From Eubacterium_G segne (GTDB taxonomy: Bacteria > Bacillota > Clostridia > Lachnospirales > Lachnospiraceae), in the NCBI RefSeq assembly GCF_014287775.1, contig NZ_JACOOZ010000006.1, positions 177,418-241,417 on the forward strand: a DNA stretch of 64,000 nt, given 5' to 3'. The position numbers and the translations under genes were made by a program. Below, piece after piece: positions 1 to 9,820 of the stretch; the stretch's first letter is position 1; each line of letters starts with the position of its first letter. Below the pieces are notes generated by a model. The model was not told the origin of the DNA. It ran no database searches and worked only from the letters and a program-made list of their open reading frames with translations.

Positions 1-60
1 TTTTCAGTGTGATACAATCGAAAAGATGTATGTGAATAATCAAAGGAGAAATATTAAAAA

Positions 61-1896
61 ATGATTAGAGAAGATATAAGAAATATTGCCATAATTGCTC
101 ACGTTGACCATGGAAAAACTACATTGGTTGATGAATTGTTAAAACAGAGTGGTGTATTTAGAGAAAATCAGGAAGTAGCTGAAAGAGTAATGGATTCTAA
201 TGATATTGAAAGAGAAAGAGGAATCACTATTCTGTCAAAAAATACTGCGGTTACTTATAAGAACACAAAAATAAACATTATTGATACACCGGGACATGCT
301 GATTTCGGAGGAGAAGTTGAGCGTGTACTTAAAATGGTAAATGGTGTTATTTTAGTTGTAGATGCTTTTGAAGGTGCTATGCCTCAAACAAGATTTGTTC
401 TTAAAAAGGCTTTAGAGCTTAGTCTTCCTGTAATTGTCTGCATTAATAAAATTGACAGACCTGAGGCAAGACCTGAGGCAGTTATAGATGAAGTATTAGA
501 ATTATTTATTGAATTAGATGCTAATGAAGACCAGTTAGAATGTCCTTTTGTGTTTGCATCAGCTAAGCAGGGAATTGCTAAGCTAAATATGGAAGATGAA
601 GGCGTTGATATGAAACCTTTGTTTGAGACAATTATTGATTATATTCCTGCACCGGAAGGAGACCCGGAGGCAGATACTCAGGTACTTATCAGTACAATTG
701 ACTATAATGAATACGTTGGACGTATCGGCGTTGGTAAAGTGGATAATGGTACAATTAAGGTAAATCAGGATGTAACATTAGTAAACTATCATGACCCTTC
801 AAATACAAAGAGAGTAAAAATCAGTAAACTTTATGAATTTGAGGGATTACAGAAAAAAGAAGTAAAGGAAGCTACAGTTGGTGCTATAGTGGCAATTTCA
901 GGTATTGCAGATATAAGTATAGGAGATACAATTTGTTCATTAGACAACCCACAGCCTATACCATTCCAGAAAATATCAGAACCAACCATTTCCATGAATT
1001 TTATGGTAAATGACAGCCCGCTTGCAGGTCAGGAAGGTAAGTTTGTAACATCACGTCACATAAGAGACAGACTTATGCGTGAATTAAATACTGACGTATC
1101 TCTTAGAGTAGAAGAAACTGAAGATATGAATACATTCAAGGTTTCAGGACGTGGAGAACTTCATTTATCGGTTCTTATTGAAAACATGAGAAGAGAAGGT
1201 TATGAATTTGCCGTAAGTAAAGCAGAGGTTATTTATAAGGAAGATGAACGTGGTAAGAAGTTAGAACCTATGGAAATCTGCTATATTGATGTTCCTGATG
1301 AATTTTCAGGTGCAATTATACAGAAATTAAGCAACAGAAAAGGTGAACTTCAGGGAATGGCTCCTACAGGAGACGGTTATACAAGATTAGAATTCTCAAT
1401 TCCTTCCCGTGGACTTATTGGATACAGAGGAGAATTTATGACAGATACTAAGGGAAATGGTGTCATAAATACTGTATTTGATGATTATGGTCCATATAAA
1501 GGGGACATTCAGTACAGAAAACAGGGCTCACTTATTGCTTTTGAAGCAGGTGAAGCCATAACATATGGTCTTTTCAATGCCCAGGAGCGTGGAACATTAT
1601 TTATCGGACCGGGAGAAAAGGTTTACTCAGGAATGGTTGTAGGACAGACAGGCAGGGCAGAAGATATTGAAGTTAATGTTTGTAAAACCAAACATCTTTC
1701 AAATACAAGAACGTCAAGTTCTGATGAAGCATTAAGACTTGTTCCAAAGAAAGTTTTAAGCTTAGAGCAGGCGTTGGAGTTTATTGACACAGACGAATTG
1801 TTGGAAATAACACCTGAAAGTCTTAGAATAAGAAAGAAGATATTAGATCCTACATTGAGAAAGAGAGCAAACATAAGGAAGCAGAATGGAAATTAA
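61..1896 (+). CDS. typA: Ribosome-associated translational GTPase TypA/BipA
   Basis: A 611-residue GTPase of the elongation-factor family that binds the ribosome and helps 50S assembly and stress adaptation. Visible motifs are the G1 loop AHVDHGKTT (about residues 13-21), switch region RERGITI, DTPGHADFGGEV and NKID. The EF-G-like domains and the BipA-specific C-terminal part follow, and the length is that of the family. The start has AAAGGAG about 10 bases upstream (near 42-48). The gene overlaps deoC by 11 bp and the two are surely co-transcribed. Its own promoter lies at or beyond the window edge. Assignment is from full-length family resemblance and is very secure. Confidence 0.97.
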   Translation: MIREDIRNIAIIAHVDHGKTTLVDELLKQSGVFRENQEVAERVMDSNDIERERGITILSKNTAVTYKNTKINIIDTPGHADFGGEVERVLKMVNGVILVVDAFEGAMPQTRFVLKKALELSLPVIVCINKIDRPEARPEAVIDEVLELFIELDANEDQLECPFVFASAKQGIAKLNMEDEGVDMKPLFETIIDYIPAPEGDPEADTQVLISTIDYNEYVGRIGVGKVDNGTIKVNQDVTLVNYHDPSNTKRVKISKLYEFEGLQKKEVKEATVGAIVAISGIADISIGDTICSLDNPQPIPFQKISEPTISMNFMVNDSPLAGQEGKFVTSRHIRDRLMRELNTDVSLRVEETEDMNTFKVSGRGELHLSVLIENMRREGYEFAVSKAEVIYKEDERGKKLEPMEICYIDVPDEFSGAIIQKLSNRKGELQGMAPTGDGYTRLEFSIPSRGLIGYRGEFMTDTKGNGVINTVFDDYGPYKGDIQYRKQGSLIAFEAGEAITYGLFNAQERGTLFIGPGEKVYSGMVVGQTGRAEDIEVNVCKTKHLSNTRTSSSDEALRLVPKKVLSLEQALEFIDTDELLEITPESLRIRKKILDPTLRKRANIRKQNGN

Positions 1897-2530
1897 AGAG
1901 ATATTAAAAAAGGTTGACCATACTTTATTAAAGCAGGATGCAACATGGGAACAGATTAAGCAGATTTGCGACGAGGGAATAGAGTATTCCACAGCGTCTG
2001 TGTGTATTCCACCTTCTTTTGTTAAAAAAGCGGCAGAATATGTTGAAGGGAAAATACCCGTATGTACGGTAATCGGATTTCCTAACGGATATAACACAAC
2101 AGACATAAAGTGTGCTGAAGCCATGGATGCCGTAAAAAATGGTGCATCTGAAATTGATATGGTTATTAATTTAGGATGGGTTAAGGAAAAAAATTACGAT
2201 GCAATATTTAGCGAAATAAATAAAGTTAAAGATGCATGTGATGGAAGATTACTTAAAGTAATTGTTGAAACGGCTCTTTTAACTGATGAAGAAAAAGTTA
2301 AAATGACAGAAGTGGTGTCAATGTCTAAGGCAGACTTTATAAAAACTTCTACAGGATTTTCAATTAGGGGTGCATCTTTTGAAGATGTGGAAATTTTAAA
2401 TAAAAATATTTCTAATAATACCCATATAAAAGCTGCAGGAGGAATAGCTTCATTAGAAGATGCCGAAAAATTCCTTAATTTAGGGGCAGACAGGTTAGGA
2501 ACCAGTAAAATTATCGGATTAATTAAATAA
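1886..2530 (+). CDS. deoC: Deoxyribose-phosphate aldolase
   Basis: Cleaves 2-deoxyribose-5-phosphate to glyceraldehyde-3-phosphate and acetaldehyde in nucleoside salvage. The 214-residue length is normal for the family. Hallmarks are the N-terminal DHTLLK, the catalytic lysine stretch in KVIVETALL, the Schiff-base lysine in DFIKTSTGFS and the C-terminal RLGTSK phosphate-binding segment. The start codon lies inside the end of typA in another frame, behind an AGGAAG ribosome site, so translation is coupled. No other deo gene is adjacent. A strong terminator follows directly. Confidence 0.96.
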   Translation: MEIKEILKKVDHTLLKQDATWEQIKQICDEGIEYSTASVCIPPSFVKKAAEYVEGKIPVCTVIGFPNGYNTTDIKCAEAMDAVKNGASEIDMVINLGWVKEKNYDAIFSEINKVKDACDGRLLKVIVETALLTDEEKVKMTEVVSMSKADFIKTSTGFSIRGASFEDVEILNKNISNNTHIKAAGGIASLEDAEKFLNLGADRLGTSKIIGLIK

Positions 2531-2543
2531 AAATATTTTTTTG

Positions 2544-2588
2544 AAGAGAAGAATTAGATAAGACAATTACTTAATTCTTCTCTTTTTT
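2544..2588 (+). terminator. Intrinsic terminator after deoC
   Basis: A perfect 13-bp inverted repeat (AAGAGAAGAATTA, 2544-2556, with its complement at 2572-2584) is followed by a run of T residues. It ends the typA-deoC unit. Confidence 0.9.
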
Positions 2589-2665
2589 TACCAAAATTTT
2601 AATATAAATAGCACAAAAAAACAATAAAATAAAAATAGTTTTTGTAAATAATGTACAAAAATCTG

Positions 2666-2694
2666 TTGACTTAACACACAAAAGTATATATTAT
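2666..2694 (+). promoter_or_regulatory. Sigma-A promoter of the secreted GH18 protein
   Basis: TTGACT (2666-2671) and TATTAT (2689-2694) are separated by 17 bp. They lie about 80 bases before the start codon, which has a very strong AGGAGGGGGG ribosome binding site. Confidence 0.65.
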
Positions 2695-2772
2695 TGTTAA
2701 TGAAAAGTATGTATACTAAAAAAATACATACAAATCACACTATTCTATTATTTTTTTAGGAGGGGGGCTTCT

Positions 2773-5700
2773 ATGTTTAAAAAGAAGTTTTTATCAGTTT
2801 TAATGTCATGCATGATGGTTGTATCGTTGCTTCCAAGTGCCATAGCACCACAGCAGACGAAGGCAGCGTCTACATGGCGTAGCGTATTATACCCGGAAAA
2901 TTGGACACCGGGTTATACTAACAGCAGTGGACAGTTTTTACATGACTTTTCATATGCAGGTTATGAAAGGGGAGAGAAAGACATACCTACACAAATGTCA
3001 GGATTATATGCTAATGTAGTGGATTACGGCGCAGATGCTACAGGAGCTAATGATTCTACCGGTGCCATTCAGAGTGCAATTAATGCAGTTGAAGCAGCAG
3101 GAGGGGGAACGGTGTATCTCCCGGAAGGTACATTTAAGGTTAAACCAACATCTTCAGAAAACTCAGCAGCTTTGCGTATTAAGGGAAGCAACATTCTTTT
3201 TAAGGGTGCAGGTGTTGGAAAGACATTTATAAGATGTTACGCAGAAAATATGAGATTTTGTCAGGTTATAAATATTTCTCCAAATGGTGGAACATGGAAC
3301 AGCGCTGATGACGGAAAAACATATTATTTATCTCAGGATATTCCTTCTACACCAACAACTACCATTCATGTAAATGATGTAAGTAATTTTAAAGCAGGTG
3401 ACTGGGTTATTATCAGAGGTAACAGAACAGCAGACTGGATTAATGAACATAGCATGTCAGGTTTTTGGTCAGCAAGTGTTAATCCTACAACTATGGGAAC
3501 TACATTCTATAGAAAAATAACAGGTGTTAATACTTCTGCTAAAACAGTAGAAATCGATATTCCTACAAGGTACTATATGAAGACCAGAGATAATGCAAGA
3601 ATCTATAAAGTATCTCCAAAGCAGACTAATGTGGGACTTTGTGATTTCTCCATAGGAAACAAGGCAAACAGCAATGGAAACGGATGGGGAGAAGAAGATT
3701 ACAAAACCAGCGGAAACGGTTCTTATAATGTAAACAATGCTTTTCTTATTAAATTTTCACTGAATGTAAACTGTTTTGCAAAAAACATTTCAACATATCA
3801 GGCAGGAAATGCAAGTCAGATACATATGAGTTCTAATGGTCTTGATATAAATCAGACAAGAAACTTAACAGTTGAAAATTGTGATTTCAGTTATCCGCAG
3901 TATGAAGGTGGCGGTGGAAACGGCTATGGAATGAATGTATGTGGTCAGGAAACATTGATTAAAAACTGTTCTTCTACCAGTGCAAGACATAGTTTTGCTT
4001 TTAAATATTCTTATGCCAGTGGAAATGTAGTATATCATTACAAGTCGACAGACCCTAAATACGGAAGTGATTTTCATATGTATTTAAGTATGTCAAATCT
4101 TATTGACAACGAGGAGTTAAATGGTGACTTTGTGGAAACAAATGTAAGACCATATGGTGGAACGGCAGGAAACAGACACGGTTATACTTCTACCCAGACG
4201 GTTTTCTGGAATACAAAGGGAAATTATTATAAATCAGGAACAAATTACATAATTGATTCACGTCAGTTTGGATATGGCTACATAATAGGAACTCAGGGAG
4301 CTGCCACGGCAGTTAAAACAACTCCAACCACAATGTCTTCCCAGTATGGAACTGTTAATACGGCACCGGAGGATTATAAGGAGGGAATTGGAAGCGGAAG
4401 CACCTTGTCTCCACAGTCATTGTATTATGACCAGTTAGAAAGAAGACTTAATGGAAAAAGCTCAGAAAACGTAACGGCAAAGGATGTTCCGGGAACAATT
4501 AATGCTACTGATTATACTATTGTAACCAGTGGAATTACTACCAATACCACATCAGCGGGTGTTAAGTATGTGGGAAATCTTGTAGGAGGTTCAGCCCTTG
4601 AATATAAGGTTAAAGTAGCACAAAAAGGAAAATACAAAGTTGAGGTAAGTGCTGTATCAGGGAACAGCAATTCTAACAGACAACTGTCTCTTTATGCAGG
4701 TTCAACATTACTTACAACCTTAAATGTAATTAATAAAACAGATTGGGAGGATTTTCAGAAGGTTTCTGCTATTGTTAATTTTGACAGCGCAGGAGAGCAG
4801 ACAATAAAGCTTACGTCTACAGGTTCGGTAAATATTTCTGATATTGTATTTACAAAGGTAGATGACAGCACTGTGGAAACAACTAAAGAAGTAACAACGG
4901 CAAAACCTACTGAACAGCCAACAACCGTTGTGTCAAAGGGAAATAAGAGAGTAGTAGGGTATTTGCCATCATATAGAACAAGTGCCATTAATTCAATTGA
5001 TTTTTCAGCCCTGACCCATTGCTGTCTCTCATTTATGACATACGCAAATGGTACATTAACATCGGGATTTTCTGATAGCACAGTTCAGACTATAGTAAAT
5101 AAATGCCATGCAAATAATGTTAAGGCATTAATTGCAATTGGTGGAGGAAGTGGTTTTAATACCAGTGATAATCCATTTGGAACGGCAGCTAAGAGAACAT
5201 CATTTGTTAATCAGATAATGACATATGTGGACAGATTAAATTTAGATGGGGTTGATATTGACATTGAGGTAACGGACAGCAATACGTGGAGCAATTTTGA
5301 TGCTATGTGTTCAGAGCTTTCAGGAAGATTAAAGGCAGAAGGAAAACTCCTTACAATGGCAGTAAGTTCCTGGTTTACAGACCCTATACAAAACAGTACA
5401 TATAACTATTTTGATTTTGTAAATCTTATGACATATGATGCAGCTTTTGGGGATGGACCTGTTGCACCTATGAGTCAGATAACAAATATGGTTAATTATT
5501 ATGGCAATAGAGGAATCAGCAAAGAAAGAATGACTATCGGTGTGCCTTTCTATGGATATAGTTCAGGGGCAAAGGATTACACATATTCACAGATTATAGC
5601 TATGGATGCTAATAACAAAAATCTTGATTACTATAATGGCATTTATTATAACGGTGAAAAGACTATCCGTGAGAAGGCTGAACTTAGTAAAGATTACGGT

Positions 5701-6747
5701 GGAATCATGATTTGGGAATTAGGACAGGATTCCTTTGGAAGTAATTCTCTTTTGGCGGCAATTAAAGATGTAATGCAGAAGGAGACAGTTGTAACAGTAT
5801 CAGATATTCCGGGAACAATACCGGTAAATACATACTCAGACAAGTCATCAGCCATAACCATGAATACTGATAACAATGTAACATATGCAGGAAATCTTAA
5901 TGATGGATTGTATCTTAGCTATATGGTTTCTGTTGCTAAGGCGGGAGATTATACTATTAATCTAAAACTTGCAGCAGGGGATGCTCAGTATAATGCTAAA
6001 AATATGATTGTAAAATTAGACGGAAATACCATAGCAACTATACCTGTTCAGGCAAGCAGCACATGGACAACTTTTGTGGATCACAGTGCAAAAATTAATC
6101 TTAGTCAGACAGGTAAGCATACATTAACAATTATGGCAGAAGGCGGAGCATGCAATGTGGCGGATTTCTCCGTTGAAAACTATAAGGAAGAAACCACAGT
6201 GGCACCAACAGAAGCACCTACAACAGCTCCAAAGAAGGCAGGAATTGAAATAAACGGATACCAGATTAGCACAACAGTAAAGGGACATAGAGTTGTATAT
6301 TCAGTTTCTGATCCTAATAAGGAAATTGTAAGTTCAGGTCTTGTATATGGTGTGGCGAATTATGCAACAGCAGAAGATATGGTAGTAGGAAGTTCAAGTA
6401 AGGGAGTAATGAACTATCAGTCTACAGATATAGGAAAATGCTCTGTGGCATACAGTGATATGGAAGATGCACAAAGCTACACTATGACAATGCAGTTTGT
6501 GGATTCCGTTAAATATTACAGTGATAAATTTATGGTAAGAGCATATGCACAATTAAAGGATGGAACATATGTATATAGCAATGTTGAAAACTATACAATT
6601 TATTCCATTGCTGATATTTTGTATCAGAACAGAAAAATGAATACAGTAGCAGGACATAATTTTTTATATGAGAAAATACTTTTACCGGTAAATCCGGCAT
6701 ATAAGATTGTGGACTATGACTGGGGAAATATAATCGTGGGAGCATAA
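2773..6747 (+). CDS. Secreted multidomain glycan-active protein: pectate-lyase-3-like, CBM6-like, GH18, CBM6-like, C-terminal repeat domain
   Basis: A 1,324-residue exported protein. A Lys-rich start, hydrophobic core and Ala-rich cleavage region form a signal peptide (about residues 1-31). From about residue 79, VVDYGADATGANDSTGAIQ and GGGTVYLPEGTF mark a right-handed beta-helix of the pectate_lyase_3/GH55 type, running to about 530. A CBM6/35-like module spans about 566-697, followed by a Thr-rich linker. A GH18 domain runs from about 722 to 1005 with the catalytic motif DGVDIDIE (825-832, acid Glu832) and the NLMTYD strand. A second CBM6-like module (about 1010-1136), another Thr/Pro linker and a C-terminal domain (about 1158-1324) follow. 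GH18 enzymes cleave beta-1,4-GlcNAc linkages (chitin or N-glycan cores), so I infer action on host or fungal glycans. I see no LPXTG anchor. The C-terminal domain resembles the fragment at 32368-32805. The substrate is unknown. Confidence 0.85.
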   Translation: MFKKKFLSVLMSCMMVVSLLPSAIAPQQTKAASTWRSVLYPENWTPGYTNSSGQFLHDFSYAGYERGEKDIPTQMSGLYANVVDYGADATGANDSTGAIQSAINAVEAAGGGTVYLPEGTFKVKPTSSENSAALRIKGSNILFKGAGVGKTFIRCYAENMRFCQVINISPNGGTWNSADDGKTYYLSQDIPSTPTTTIHVNDVSNFKAGDWVIIRGNRTADWINEHSMSGFWSASVNPTTMGTTFYRKITGVNTSAKTVEIDIPTRYYMKTRDNARIYKVSPKQTNVGLCDFSIGNKANSNGNGWGEEDYKTSGNGSYNVNNAFLIKFSLNVNCFAKNISTYQAGNASQIHMSSNGLDINQTRNLTVENCDFSYPQYEGGGGNGYGMNVCGQETLIKNCSSTSARHSFAFKYSYASGNVVYHYKSTDPKYGSDFHMYLSMSNLIDNEELNGDFVETNVRPYGGTAGNRHGYTSTQTVFWNTKGNYYKSGTNYIIDSRQFGYGYIIGTQGAATAVKTTPTTMSSQYGTVNTAPEDYKEGIGSGSTLSPQSLYYDQLERRLNGKSSENVTAKDVPGTINATDYTIVTSGITTNTTSAGVKYVGNLVGGSALEYKVKVAQKGKYKVEVSAVSGNSNSNRQLSLYAGSTLLTTLNVINKTDWEDFQKVSAIVNFDSAGEQTIKLTSTGSVNISDIVFTKVDDSTVETTKEVTTAKPTEQPTTVVSKGNKRVVGYLPSYRTSAINSIDFSALTHCCLSFMTYANGTLTSGFSDSTVQTIVNKCHANNVKALIAIGGGSGFNTSDNPFGTAAKRTSFVNQIMTYVDRLNLDGVDIDIEVTDSNTWSNFDAMCSELSGRLKAEGKLLTMAVSSWFTDPIQNSTYNYFDFVNLMTYDAAFGDGPVAPMSQITNMVNYYGNRGISKERMTIGVPFYGYSSGAKDYTYSQIIAMDANNKNLDYYNGIYYNGEKTIREKAELSKDYGGIMIWELGQDSFGSNSLLAAIKDVMQKETVVTVSDIPGTIPVNTYSDKSSAITMNTDNNVTYAGNLNDGLYLSYMVSVAKAGDYTINLKLAAGDAQYNAKNMIVKLDGNTIATIPVQASSTWTTFVDHSAKINLSQTGKHTLTIMAEGGACNVADFSVENYKEETTVAPTEAPTTAPKKAGIEINGYQISTTVKGHRVVYSVSDPNKEIVSSGLVYGVANYATAEDMVVGSSSKGVMNYQSTDIGKCSVAYSDMEDAQSYTMTMQFVDSVKYYSDKFMVRAYAQLKDGTYVYSNVENYTIYSIADILYQNRKMNTVAGHNFLYEKILLPVNPAYKIVDYDWGNIIVGA

Positions 6748-6780
6748 ATACTTATAACCTATTTCCTATAATTTAAAGGC

Positions 6781-6825
6781 GGCCTTTAGCTATCGGGTTT
6801 TAAACCGGTAGTTAAAGGTCGTTTT
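6781..6825 (+). terminator. Intrinsic terminator after the GH18 gene
   Basis: A 16-bp stem (6781-6796 with 6805-6820, three G-U wobbles) is followed by GTTTTG. Confidence 0.8.
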
Positions 6826-6888
6826 GTGTTATTAGGTATTATTCCATACCGTAAATATAAAGAATAAAATATTTAAATAAAAAGGGGG

Positions 6889-6917
6889 TTGACAGATTAA
6901 AATGGGGTTACTATAAT
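6889..6917 (+). promoter_or_regulatory. Consensus sigma-A promoter of the MacB-like ABC gene
   Basis: TTGACA (6889-6894) and TATAAT (6912-6917) are both perfect consensus with a 17-bp spacer. The promoter is expected to be very strong unless repressed, and a palindromic operator begins 3 bp downstream of the -10 box. Confidence 0.85.
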
Positions 6918-6920
6918 ACA

Positions 6921-6945
6921 ATTGTATTAATTGATATAGTACAAT
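6921..6945 (+). promoter_or_regulatory. Palindromic operator, likely GntR/YtrA-type binding site
   Basis: The site reads ATTGTATTA-N7-TAGTACAAT, a 9-bp inverted repeat with one mismatch, and it covers the expected transcription start. It matches 23 of 25 positions of the operator at 15927-15951 upstream of the GntR regulator, and sits the same 3 bp after the -10 box. I infer repression by that regulator. Confidence 0.75.
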
Positions 6946-6986
6946 TAGTTCTAGAGCAATACAATATGAAAGGAAAAGGTAGTAAA

Positions 6987-9668
6987 ATGTTAGAAACGAA
7001 AAATTTACGAAAAGTATATAAAACCAAAAAAGGTGTTTCTGTTGAAGCATTAAAAGGTATATCATTAAGATTTCCTGAAAAAGGAATGATTTTCCTGTTG
7101 GGAAAGTCCGGAAGCGGCAAGTCAACATTACTTAATCTCTTAGGAGGATTAGATAAATATGATGATGGAGAAATAATTATAAAAGGTGTTTCTTCTAAAA
7201 ACTTTAAACAGAATCATTTTGATTCATACAGAAATACATATGTTGGATTTATTTTTCAGGAGTACAATGTTTTAGAAGAATTTACTGTGGGAGCTAATAT
7301 AGCATTGGCAATTGAACTTCAGGGAAGAAAAGCCACAGATGAGGAAATAAGTAAAATATTAAGACAGGTAGATTTAGACGGATTTGGTGACAGAAAGCCA
7401 AATGAACTTTCAGGAGGTCAGAAGCAAAGAGTTGCAATTGCAAGAGCTTTAGTAAAAAATCCTCAGATAATTATGGCAGATGAGCCTACAGGAGCCTTGG
7501 ATTCTAATACAGGAAAACAGGTCTTTGATACACTGAAAAAGCTGTCAGAGGAGAAGCTTGTAATTGTAGTTTCCCACGATAGGGAGTTTGCAGAGCAGTA
7601 TGGAGACAGAATTATAGAACTGGCAGATGGAAAAGTTATTTCAGATGTAGAAAAAACAGACGGTGGTGAAATTGATTTCTCCCAGGGAATTTCCTTTGAA
7701 GAGGACGGTTTTATTATATCTGAAGGATATCATCTTACAGAGGAAGACAGAATTGCAATAAATGAGTATATGGATTCTGCCAAAAAAGATGTTAAGGCAA
7801 CAATAAAAGCTAAGCAGCATGTTAGCGGCAATTTCAAAAAAACAAATCAGGATGCAATTGATTATGTGGATGGAGAGTTTAAATTAATTAAATCAAAGCT
7901 TCCTGTTAAAAATTCCTTTAAAATTGGAGCAAGTGGTTTAAAACACAAGAAATTCAGACTGGTGATTACTATTTTATTGTCATTTGTGGCATTTGGAATG
8001 TTTGCACTGGCAGATACATTTGGAACATATGACCATATTAAAACATGTACTAATTCAATATCAGATTCAAATATAAAATATGCGTCTGTATTAAAAGCTA
8101 AAAAAATGGATAACGATGGAGCTACATGGTGGGATGACTGGTCATACAAACTTACAGATGAAGATGTAGCAAAGATAAGTAAAGAAACAGGCCATGATTT
8201 CAGAGGTGTTTATATGCCTAGCGATGAAGGAATGGAAATGACAAACATAAAAGACACATCAAATCTGTCAGGAAATGAAGTCTATTGTCCATATGCAACA
8301 TCAATAACAGGATTTGCTGACATTAATCAGAAAATAATTGATGAAATGGGATACAAGGTATTGGCTGGAAAACTGCCTGACGGAAGTAAGAAAGAAATAG
8401 CTATTAGTGAATATGTATATAAAACCTACGAAAAAACAGGATATTTAGAAGGCAAAAGCATTGAAAAGATTTCAGATTATAAAGATATTATAGGAAAAAC
8501 AATTGAGTTAAACGGGGATAAATTTACTGTTACTGCCGTAATTGACACAAAGGTTGATTTTAACAGATATAAAACAATAGGTGACAGCATGACAGGAAAA
8601 AGTAATGCAGAAACTCTTGCCATGTATGCCTTAAGCAGAGAATTGGATGGGATAAAGGAATACAGCTTATCATGTGTAGCCATGACCGGTGACGGATATG
8701 TTGAAAGTTTAGTCAATGGTGACGGAAAGGTTATTAATGTAAATACTAAGTCCATTTATATGGATGTAAGCAATAGCAGCTACGATTGTTCATCTGATGG
8801 AATGATAAAATTATCAGATGCTGACAAGTCAAAAATTACATGGGTTGATGGTGAAAAGAGTAAATTAGCAGATAATGAAATAATTGTTCCTGAAGGACAA
8901 ATATACAAAAACGGTGAAAATGCAGATGCTAAGGATTTCGTTGAATATCTTAAGAATGAACCATTTTTCAACATAAGCTATTCATTAGCCAGTGAAGAGG
9001 AAAAAACAGATAAAAACTGGAAGATAGTAGGAGTAATAAAAGGAGAAGGTAAGGCAGTATATGTTGTTCCTGATAAATTCTACGAAAAAGACTGGGTTGG
9101 AGCAATTGGAACTTATAGTTTTGCAGTGTCATCAATGCCTGATAACAAGGCAGACATACAAAAACTTGTAAAGTATTGTTATACGGAAAAAGATAATGTA
9201 AAATTTAAAATGCAAAATTCAGTTACCTTTGAGTTAGATTCAGTAGATGAAATATTAAATGTATTATCAAAGGTATTCCTGTATGTGGGATTGGGATTTG
9301 CATTATTTGCGGCAATTATGTTATCAAACTTTATTGCCACAAGTATAGCTTACAAAAAGCAGGAAATCGGAATACTTAGGGCAATAGGTGCAAGAAGTAA
9401 TGACGTATTTAGAATATTCTTCTCAGAGAGCTTTATTATAGCTGTTATAAACTTTGTTTTAGCAACAATAGCTGCCGGAAGCGTTACAGTATGGATAAAC
9501 AGTGCTATAAGAAAAGAGATGGGAGTTTTAATAACTGTACTTAATTTCGGACCAAGACAGATTATATTACTTCTATTAATAAGCTTAGGCGTTGCAGCAG
9601 TAGCAAGCTTTATACCGGTTTATAAGATAGCATCAAAAAGACCTATAGAGGCAATAAGAAATAAATAA
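6987..9668 (+). CDS. MacB-like ABC transporter: ATPase fused to FtsX-type permease
   Basis: The ATPase domain covers about residues 1-230 and shows Walker A GKSGSGKST, signature LSGGQKQR, Walker B IIMADEPTGALD and the H-loop VVSHD. A first membrane helix follows (FRLVITILLSFVAF), then a large extracytoplasmic domain of about 400 residues and three C-terminal helices with the FtsX motif ILRAIGARSNDVFRIF. This is the mechanotransmission ABC type, which handles peptides or envelope stress rather than ordinary import. I choose the ATG at 6987 because AAAGGAAAAGG precedes it; the in-frame ATG at 6966 has no ribosome site. The gene is monocistronic. The shared operator suggests it serves with the ABC system at 16.3-19.5 kb, much as YtrEF serves with YtrBCD in Bacillus. 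The substrate is unknown. Confidence 0.88.
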   Translation: MLETKNLRKVYKTKKGVSVEALKGISLRFPEKGMIFLLGKSGSGKSTLLNLLGGLDKYDDGEIIIKGVSSKNFKQNHFDSYRNTYVGFIFQEYNVLEEFTVGANIALAIELQGRKATDEEISKILRQVDLDGFGDRKPNELSGGQKQRVAIARALVKNPQIIMADEPTGALDSNTGKQVFDTLKKLSEEKLVIVVSHDREFAEQYGDRIIELADGKVISDVEKTDGGEIDFSQGISFEEDGFIISEGYHLTEEDRIAINEYMDSAKKDVKATIKAKQHVSGNFKKTNQDAIDYVDGEFKLIKSKLPVKNSFKIGASGLKHKKFRLVITILLSFVAFGMFALADTFGTYDHIKTCTNSISDSNIKYASVLKAKKMDNDGATWWDDWSYKLTDEDVAKISKETGHDFRGVYMPSDEGMEMTNIKDTSNLSGNEVYCPYATSITGFADINQKIIDEMGYKVLAGKLPDGSKKEIAISEYVYKTYEKTGYLEGKSIEKISDYKDIIGKTIELNGDKFTVTAVIDTKVDFNRYKTIGDSMTGKSNAETLAMYALSRELDGIKEYSLSCVAMTGDGYVESLVNGDGKVINVNTKSIYMDVSNSSYDCSSDGMIKLSDADKSKITWVDGEKSKLADNEIIVPEGQIYKNGENADAKDFVEYLKNEPFFNISYSLASEEEKTDKNWKIVGVIKGEGKAVYVVPDKFYEKDWVGAIGTYSFAVSSMPDNKADIQKLVKYCYTEKDNVKFKMQNSVTFELDSVDEILNVLSKVFLYVGLGFALFAAIMLSNFIATSIAYKKQEIGILRAIGARSNDVFRIFFSESFIIAVINFVLATIAAGSVTVWINSAIRKEMGVLITVLNFGPRQIILLLLISLGVAAVASFIPVYKIASKRPIEAIRNK

Positions 9669-9686
9669 AAGGTATCCGCAGTTAAT

Positions 9687-9717
9687 AAGTGGCCATTTCT
9701 TCTAGAAATGGTCACTT
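9687..9717 (+). terminator. Hairpin after the ABC gene
   Basis: A 14-bp stem (AAGTGGCCATTTCT at 9687-9700 with 9704-9717, one G-U pair) has a 3-base loop. There is no T-run, so it may stabilise the 3' end or terminate weakly. Confidence 0.55.
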
Positions 9718-9727
9718 AAAATATATG

Positions 9728-9756
9728 TTGAAAAATATAATGTTATGCATTATAAT
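9728..9756 (+). promoter_or_regulatory. Sigma-A promoter of the DUF5688 gene
   Basis: TTGAAA (9728-9733) and a perfect TATAAT (9751-9756) are 17 bp apart, about 65 bases before the start codon. Confidence 0.7.
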
Positions 9757-9820
9757 AAAACTATAAATCGAACACAAACCTTATGCAACTGAACAAATTC
9801 ATAATGTTAGGAGAAATAAA

